A program made the position numbers and the translations under genes. DNA of 38,382 nt from Paratrimastix pyriformis (Eukaryota > Preaxostyla > Paratrimastigidae). The stretch covers positions 1 to 38,382 of the forward strand of contig JAPMOS010000261.1 of the NCBI GenBank assembly GCA_027972325.1, given 5' to 3'. Shown piece by piece: positions 31,926 through 38,382 of the stretch. Positions within the stretch are counted from its first letter, which is position 1, and each line of letters opens with the position of its first letter. Below the pieces are notes generated by a model, which was not told the DNA's origin, searched no databases, and was given only the letters and a program-made list of their open reading frames with translations.

Positions 31926-34900
31926 ATGAACTCGATCGATTGGAACCAGTTCCACACCCCCCAAGAAGCCATTGAGTATTGCGAGGGTGCGATCGGCCAG
32001 GACCCCCCGAAATGGGCCGAGGGTTACCAGGCGATCAATTGGTTTGTTTTTACTCGCTCCCTCGTTTTCCCGAAACTTGTTGTCATAGCTTCCGTCGACG
32101 CCTCTCCTCCCTCACCCAGCCGTTGGGCGCGGGGCTCATGACGCCCTACCATCTGGAGCTGATTCGACAGACTTTTGACGGCCTTTTCCGGCCGTCCTCA
32201 CCTGATTCCGCCGGTAAAGACCTCCTCCTCGACATCGGTGGGGAGGAGGACGAGCCCGAACGCGAGGAGCCCTCGTCCGTATTTGCATCGCACCTCCGGC
32301 TCGGTGCTAAATTCGTTCTTTGTTAGGTCTCCCGCCCCCGCCGCCACGCACACCGCACCAGGAGCGCCCCCTGCCCCGACCCCTACCGCCCCGAAGGCCC
32401 CGACCGCCCCGACCCCGGCCCGTCCGACGACGCCCGCCTCTGGCGCCGTCGAGCACAAGGACAAGGGAACTGGAGCCGCTCGGCCGTCTGTCGGAGCGGG
32501 TTCTGGCCTTTCCCAGCTGATTCTTTTTTGGATTTCAGAATCCTGGACGACGATGATGTGCCGAGCCCGCCCAAGCCCAAGAAGGCGGCCCCGGCGGCCG
32601 CCAAGCCCAAGAAGGATCGCGAGGCCCCCGAAGAAGGCAAGAAGGCGGCCCCGGTGGCCGCCAAGTCCAAGAAGGAGGCCGCCAAGGAGGCGAAGGCCGC
32701 GGCCCCGGCCCCCCCGCCACCGGCCCGCCGGAAGCCTGGGCCGCCTCATGAGGCCAAGGAGGCTGCGGAGGCGAAGGGCTCGGACGACGCCCCCCAGGAG
32801 GACGCCAGGCCGCGGCACCGGCACAAGCACCCGGCCCCAGTGGAGATCTCCTCCTCGTCGTCGGACGAGGGCGGCCGTGCCCCGAACCCAAGGCGAAGGC
32901 CGAGCGCAAGCGGGCCCGGCCGACCGACCCGGACGACTTCTCCCGGAGGCCGCTCGCCAAGTACTGCAGTCCGTCGTTGATCTCGTCAATGCGTACCTTG
33001 CGCGCCACCCTCCTCCTCCCACCCCGCTCGCCAAGTAATGCAGTCCGTCGTTGATATCGTCAATGCGTACCTTGCGCGCCACCCTGCCTCCTCCCACCAC
33101 TCGTGACCTGTTTTCATCGTTTCCCTTTTTTGAACAAGTTACTGACTGCACATTCCTTTCGCTTTGTTCGGGTTGTTGGGGGGGCTCTTCGATCTCTCTC
33201 TGTCGGAAAAGTGCCACGGCAAGAGGGCCCATGTGCTGCTGAGCTCCATCGACCCCTGCCCGAGCCTCGCCCGGCCCCTTGCCTACGAGCGCCTCGGAGC
33301 AATTGTGGAATGGTTCGAGAAGCTGGGAGCGGCCGTCCTGTTCAGCATAATCGTCCAAACGTCGGCCCTGGACGAGGCTCGATACCAGGTGGTCGACGGC
33401 TCGCACCGGTCTGACAATGCTCTTTTTGGTGGATCGGCCTCTAATCGTGCCCCTAGGTTCCAGGTTGCGCGCATCATCGTGGACCCGCGCCGGGTCTCCG
33501 AGTTGCCGCCCGAGATCACCGCAGAACAGCGGACCGAGCTTCGCCAAAGGGTGGAGAAGCTCAACAAGCTACACCCCAGATCCGGCAGGTCTCTTGCACG
33601 TTGTCTCCGCCCTCATAACAACGCACCTCTTCCCCCTGCACAGCACCTGAAGGAGGACTACATCGACGTGGCCGTTTACAACACTCTCGATCCGGAGGCC
33701 ATGCTCGAGCTGCAACATCGGGTCAACCTGCTTACTCACGACGCGCGGTTTGGAAGCAGCACCTTCGACGTCCTGCTGAACCTCAAGCGTGCATCCCTCC
33801 AAGTCTGTCGTCTCCCGTCTATTGATTATCATCACCCCACCTCCCCGCCCTTATCAGGCCCCCAAGCGCTACATCCGTGAGGATCCTGACTTTGCCACAC
33901 ATTTGGAACCCGCCCTCAAGGAGCTGCACTTCCCCAAAGGCGAAGACGCCCCGGCCAAGCTTGTGAAGATTCTGGAGTGCTTCTCCCTGGAGATGCTGTG
34001 TGCCTCTCCCAGCTCCCGGTTGAGCGACAGCCGTCAGCCACGAACCTGTGGCGCATCTTTGAGGTCCGCATGCACCAACCATTTCCACGCTGCCGCTCAC
34101 ACGTCCTGCCCGCCAGGCCAGGGATGCGGAGATGAATCGGTGGCTTGCTCGCGCCATGTTGGAGGGGTCGTTCAGTGGTTCTGAGGCCACCTCTACTGCA
34201 GCGGCCGATCTCAAGAAGCCCATTCGGCAGGCCGAGCAGACCTTCATGCTGCTCGAGGCCCACGATGCAGCTGAGGTGGCCGCCGGAGACCACCCCCGTC
34301 CTCTACCTGCCCCCGACGAGGCCGCCCGGGAGATCCTGCGGTGCCATCTCGTCCGGACCGAGACCTTTGCCTTCATGAACTGCCTCAACGTGCGGCCCTT
34401 CCCATTCCGCAAGGGCAGGTTCGACTCCCGGCCTTCTCCGAGGAGCTGGGTGAGCTGGGCTGCCCGTTCGAGCGCCTCAACGAGACGGACGTTGGCAACA
34501 TGCCCCAGGAGATCACCTTCATGGACGGCCGGCGTCTCTCCGAGTTCGAGTTGGTCCTCGGCTACTGGCTGGGGTGGTGCGCGGCACAACTGCCACCGGC
34601 AATGCAGGACTACCTGATGCCCGAGCACTGCCCGTACGCCCGGCTCTGGGAGGAGATGGGCCACCACGACATCCCCGTGCCAGCAAGCGCATGCTGAAGA
34701 CCGTCGACCGGGAACTACGTGAGGAAAGGCGGGCACTCCGGGAGGAAGCCGCCTCCGAGCACCCAGAGCCGCCGAAGTCAGAGCCGGCCAAGCGGGCCAC
34801 CCTGAAGGCGCTTCTTTCCCAAGCCGAGCCGACCTCCGAAGCCGAGGCCAAGGCGGCGGAGGCCGATGACGAGTATGAGGTCAAGGCCTGCGCACTCCCA

Positions 34901-36447
34901 CCGGAGTCGGCCACCGAGGAAGCCCAGCCTTCGTCGAAACCGGTGCCCGAGCCCGAGCCCAAAGCCAAGCCCCGAGCCAGCCAGGCCAAGCCGCAGCCCG
35001 CCCCAGGCCAAGCCGCCGCAGCCCGCCCCAGGCCAAGCCGCCGCAGCCCGCCCCAGGCCAAGCCGCCGCAGGCAGCCCGCCCCCAGGCCAAGCCGTCGCC
35101 TCAGCCCCAGCCGGCTCAGCCTCAACCCCAGACCCGGCCCAGGCCCAACAACACTCCAAGCCACCGCAGCAGCGTCAGTCGCCCAGGCCACCACCAAGCC
35201 CGCGTCCGCTGCGCCTCGTTCCAGCTGCTTTCCGCACCCGCGGAGGGCCACGATCCCTCATGGGAAAACCTTGGCCCGGTTCTACTGCGGGGATGCCGAA
35301 GCGATCTTGTTTCGCGCGAAGGATAATCCCGGCCGTGTCTGCAGTTTCCAACTTGTTGGATCCCCACTAACATCCTCGTTTCATTCAATAGACACTGTAT
35401 ACCTTGGCCGTGTTGGATGCTCCTGGGGCATTACCGACGACCCTCGAGACAGACCCACCCCGGACTACGGATCCCTGGCCCAGTACCTCGACTCGTTCAT
35501 TGCCCCAATGGTACCATCATTGTGATGGATACCGAGGCCAACTTGTCCCAGCAATGGACGCCGGCTCTCGAGTGCTTCAATTTCGTGAGCGATCACCGAA
35601 TTCGTGCCATCTGGGGAAGTCCGTGATTCATTCCCTTCACGCAATTGGTTTTGCTTGTCCTTCTTCATCACTTCTTCGCGCAGATTACCTCGAGGAGGCC
35701 AACCCCGGCCGTCGCTCTCACCGGGAGCCCCGCCCTGAGGAGGTGGAGCTGCCCATCGAGGTCTTCCAGCGAGGCCACGAGGGGCCCGTCAACTGGCGCT
35801 GGGATGTACTGTGCCCTTCTCCGAGTGCGAAGTTGGCCGAGATGAACGCCCGGGCCAACCCGCGCACCAACGCGGTCTACCTGCGGCACCAGGCGGGGCA
35901 GGCCCGCTTCGCCAAGCCGGCCGATCTTTACGTCTACCTCTTCCGCCGCTACGGAGGCCGGGCCCTGTGTTGGACTGCTTCTGCGGCTGTGGGCCAGCTC
36001 TCTTGGCGGCAGAGGCCACCGGAACGCGCGTTGATCTAATTGACCGGGCGCCTGCAGTGGAGAGCCTCATGATCGGCCACGTGCCTCCGGTGCTGGTGCA
36101 CCGGCAGGACGAAGCATACCTCGAAGCCCACGAGACGGAGCTTTGCAACGTCGTTGCACCCCTGTCGACGAATGGGACCTGCATCTTCCTCTGCCCCCCC
36201 CTCAAGAAGAACCTGCCCCGCCTCAACAAGAAGAGCAGGCCTCCGAGCAGACCACCGCCGAGCAACAACAACAAGAGCAGGCCTTCGAGCTTCAAGACGA
36301 CCAAGAGGGCCCCTCATCCCCGCTCCCGATGATCAGCCTTATCAGTGGCCTCCTCCTTCCGACGAGCTCAACCCGCTGCTGGACCCGCTCAGTCCGGATG
36401 CTTTGGGCGAGGACCTTCAGCCCGAGGAAATCGAGGACTTGCCGTAA
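31926..36447 (+). CDS. ParB-like / beta-class DNA methyltransferase gene, copy 2 (diverged)
   Basis: This is paralogous to the gene at 4144 along its whole length, at very roughly 40-50% protein identity. Recognisable parts in order are MNSIDWNQFHTPQEAIEYCE, a Lys/Ala/Pro-rich region after ILDDDDVPSPPKP, SSIDPCPSLARPL and QVVDGSHRS (ParB-like), VARIIVDPRRVSELPPEIT, FGSSTFDVLLNLKRASLQV, IRQAEQTFMLLEAHDA, VLDAP (motif IV), FAKPADLYVYLFRRY (motif X), and a DxFCGCGPALLAAEATGTRV SAM motif. Most introns of copy 1 have GT-AG counterparts here, but those at copy 1 positions 5639 and 6172 are absent. The frame changes at roughly half a dozen places not explained by introns, so it is either decaying or affected by sequence error. 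A 74-bp tandem duplication lies at 32951-33099. An integrase remnant follows on the same strand. Confidence 0.65.
32951..33099 (+). repeat. 74-bp tandem duplication inside copy 2
   Basis: cgctcgccaagta(c/a)tgcag starts at 32951 and again at 33025, and each copy continues through gtcaatgcgtaccttgcgcg. The copies differ at a few positions. It covers the exon end that corresponds to the donor at 5284 in the first gene, so it duplicates a potential splice donor (gtactg / gtaatg). Confidence 0.85.
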
Positions 36448-36642
36448 CTTGTAATACAATCCCTCTTTTCGATCCTGATTTTTTTTGGTTTGTTTTTCTA
36501 AAACACGATACATCGAGAAATTGCCTCGATTGAACAACAAGCCACCGGGGCGGGATCGGGACCCGGAGGTCTGGGACCGGGGTAGTGCTCGCTGGACGGG
36601 CTGCATGACCAGGGTGATAGCCACTCCTGTGGCGCCTCTGAT

Positions 36643-38260
36643 ATGGAGCCAATCGAAGTTGACGACCTCCCTCCACCGCTTCCTGAGGAGGAGTTATTTT
36701 CGGAGGTGATGATGGTGACGAGGCGGCACATGAGAGCCGAGAGCCAGCCCTTGGAGACCTGGACCCGCAGAAGCCGCCGAGATTGACGTCGTGGTTGATG
36801 TAGCAGCAGACGATGGTGATGTGGCTGATTATGGAAGCTACGACCGGACGGCGCGGGGGATCCATCTAATCCTTGCCGGGATCGAACGTCTGTTTTGGTT
36901 TTCGGGTCATGATCAATGCCCCCTTTGTCTCATTTTCCAGTTCGGGAAGGATCACGCAGTTACCGGTCGAACTGTCTAAACACGCCAATGAAGGGTTGTA
37001 CCGCGTCGAGCGGGGAGTTCTGCAGCGGCTCCGCTTCGACCACGAGATCCGCGATCGGCCCATCTGGGTGCCCGTGATCTACCCGCTTGCCCGCCGTGCG
37101 CTTGCTGCGGCGCTTGCATGTCCAGCAGGGGCACCTCCTTGAATGCCCTGATTGCCTACTCGAAGGCCTCTTCTACATTCATGGCGTGGATCAGCTTGCG
37201 CGGGACATCATCGGGACGTGTGGCCAGTGCCAGAGCGTCCGGCCCACGTACGAGCATCCCAAGTACCACGCCTTGGTGGTCAACCGGCCCCTCGAGGTGG
37301 TCGAGCTCGACTGCGGCGGCTTCGAGATGAGCTGCCAGCCGCCTCGCGCGTTCTGCGTCCTGGTGGACCACTTCACGAGCTACATGTGGGCCGCCGCGAC
37401 ATGGGAGACGAAGGCCACCGGGCGGGGTGACCGACCTTCTCAGTCGTGTGTTCACCAGCGACGAGCCCAATCTGCTCCCCACCCGGATCGTGACCGACAA
37501 TGGGACCGAGTTCGTCAACCAGCGCGTGGCCGAGTGGATCGCGTCTGTTCTGTGCGTTTCGGATTTGCTCTTCACAGTCATCAACCCGCTCAGGAACAAG
37601 AACCTGCCCGGGGTCCACATGGAGCACCACCGGTCGAGGCCGTACTACCCCAGTCTCATGGGAAGGCCGAGAACGCCGTCAAGAAGATCAAGAACCGGGT
37701 GATGAAGATGCGTATCGTGCCGGCCACCAACCGCGAGCTGCCGTGGCAGCCCTTCCTGCAGCCCGCCGTGCACCTGTACAACACGGCCACGGTTTCTTCG
37801 GTCTTCCAGCAACGCCCGGTTGTGATGATGGCGCTCTACCTCCCCGAGTACGAACAACTGGGCGTAGCCCAGCTGCCGGACAAGTTCGCCAACCTGACGG
37901 CCGCGGAGGTGCGCCAAATCAAGGAGGCCGTGGCGTTCTACCGGCACCGCGAGTACGGCTACATTGAGCGGCGCCGCAACAGGGACCAAAGAGACCATCG
38001 AGGAGGGACTCGCGTCATGGTCGCCCGCCTGCCAAATGGCGCCGGCCCGGCATTGGCAGGTTCTGCTGGTCCGGGAGGGTGGCGGAACGCATGCGTAACG
38101 GCACCTACGTCATCGAGTTTGAGGATCGGGTCAAGCCGGGCATTCCAAGGTCTACGGGCGCAACAAGCTGCGGCCTTACGATGCCACCTTCGATGCCCGC
38201 TCCCTGCGGGAGGCGCTCTGGTCCCCGTCGTTGATCGCCGGCGTCACGCGCCCCAGAATA
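36643..38260 (+). mobile_element. DDE integrase remnant (retroelement/Ginger-like, H2C2 zinc finger)
   Basis: The parts of a retroviral-type integrase are visible in order on the + strand. An acidic N-terminal stretch includes VTRRHM. A His-His-Cys-Cys zinc finger includes GTCGQCQ near 37215. The catalytic core shows its first Asp near 37310, IVTDNGTEFVN near 37490 and a Glu in KAENAVKK near 37670. A C-terminal SH3-like strand includes GTYVIEFED near 38105. The family is Ty3-like or Ginger/Polinton-like; no reverse transcriptase, capsid gene or terminal repeat lies in the window, so the element type stays open. It reads in several pieces, with about three to five breaks or introns, and is treated as a fossil. 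It begins about 200 bp after the second ParB-methyltransferase gene, on the same strand. Confidence 0.7.
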
Positions 38261-38382
38261 AAACACCCCAACCCCACCATCCCCACCACCGCCCCCGTCC
38301 CGCAGTTTTCCGGTCCGGTTTTCTGCAAAAACAAAATGATCTTATACGAATGCTCGAGGAGGGTGGGGGAAAATCGTGGAGG
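38261..38382. other. Window end, nothing recognised
   Basis: Pyrimidine-rich sequence after the integrase remnant; no gene or terminal repeat can be identified before the window ends. Confidence 0.4.

Noticed and set aside
36450-38382. Complete LTR retrotransposon around the integrase
   Set aside because: No terminal direct repeats, primer-binding site or reverse transcriptase were seen nearby, so only an integrase remnant is called.

Overview
The window looks like GC-rich nuclear DNA of a microbial eukaryote (protist or alga). The signs are many short GT-AG introns (about 45-110 nt), LINE retrotransposons, long (CA)n tracts, and satellites and minisatellites, with no bacterial operon structure. 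I cannot name the organism from sequence alone.

Layout. 1-733: 3' end of a + strand gene for an acidic, probably nuclear protein. 800-3300: GC-rich minisatellite in a higher-order pattern, with a shared 170-bp block repeating at 1020, 1586, 2496 and 2958. 3600-4040: tRNA-like repeats and a foldback element. 4144-8659: a large + strand gene for which a 12-exon model closes in frame (1,300 codons). It encodes a ParB-like domain followed by a beta-class (motif IV before motif I) DNA-methyltransferase domain. 8795-26096: a 17-kb stretch bracketed by about 135 bp of inverted sequence. Almost everything inside reads on the minus strand: an unrecognised spliced gene or genes (8.9-12.2 kb), a 3'-truncated LINE with a ubiquitin-specific-protease-like domain (12.3-15.8 kb), a small unknown gene (17 kb), a LINE 3' end with a very long (CA)n tail (18.07-18.44 kb), a restriction-like-endonuclease remnant of another retroelement (19.2-19.7 kb), microsatellites, and a second, 5'-truncated LINE (20.3-26 kb). 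26.27-29.89 kb: two tandem paralogous minus-strand genes of unknown family. 29.95-31.84 kb: fourteen copies of a palindrome-bearing 140-bp satellite. 31.93-36.45 kb: a diverged second ParB-methyltransferase gene with mostly the same exon plan. 36.64-38.26 kb: a DDE integrase remnant on the same strand.

The most unusual content is the pair of spliced ParB-methyltransferase genes, one adjoining a palindromic satellite on one side and an integrase on the other. Next is the LINE family, which carries a C19-type deubiquitinase-like domain and ends in a UUCG hairpin plus a GNRA hairpin before a (CA)n tail. Both LINE copies are interrupted; the first ParB-methyltransferase gene appears intact.
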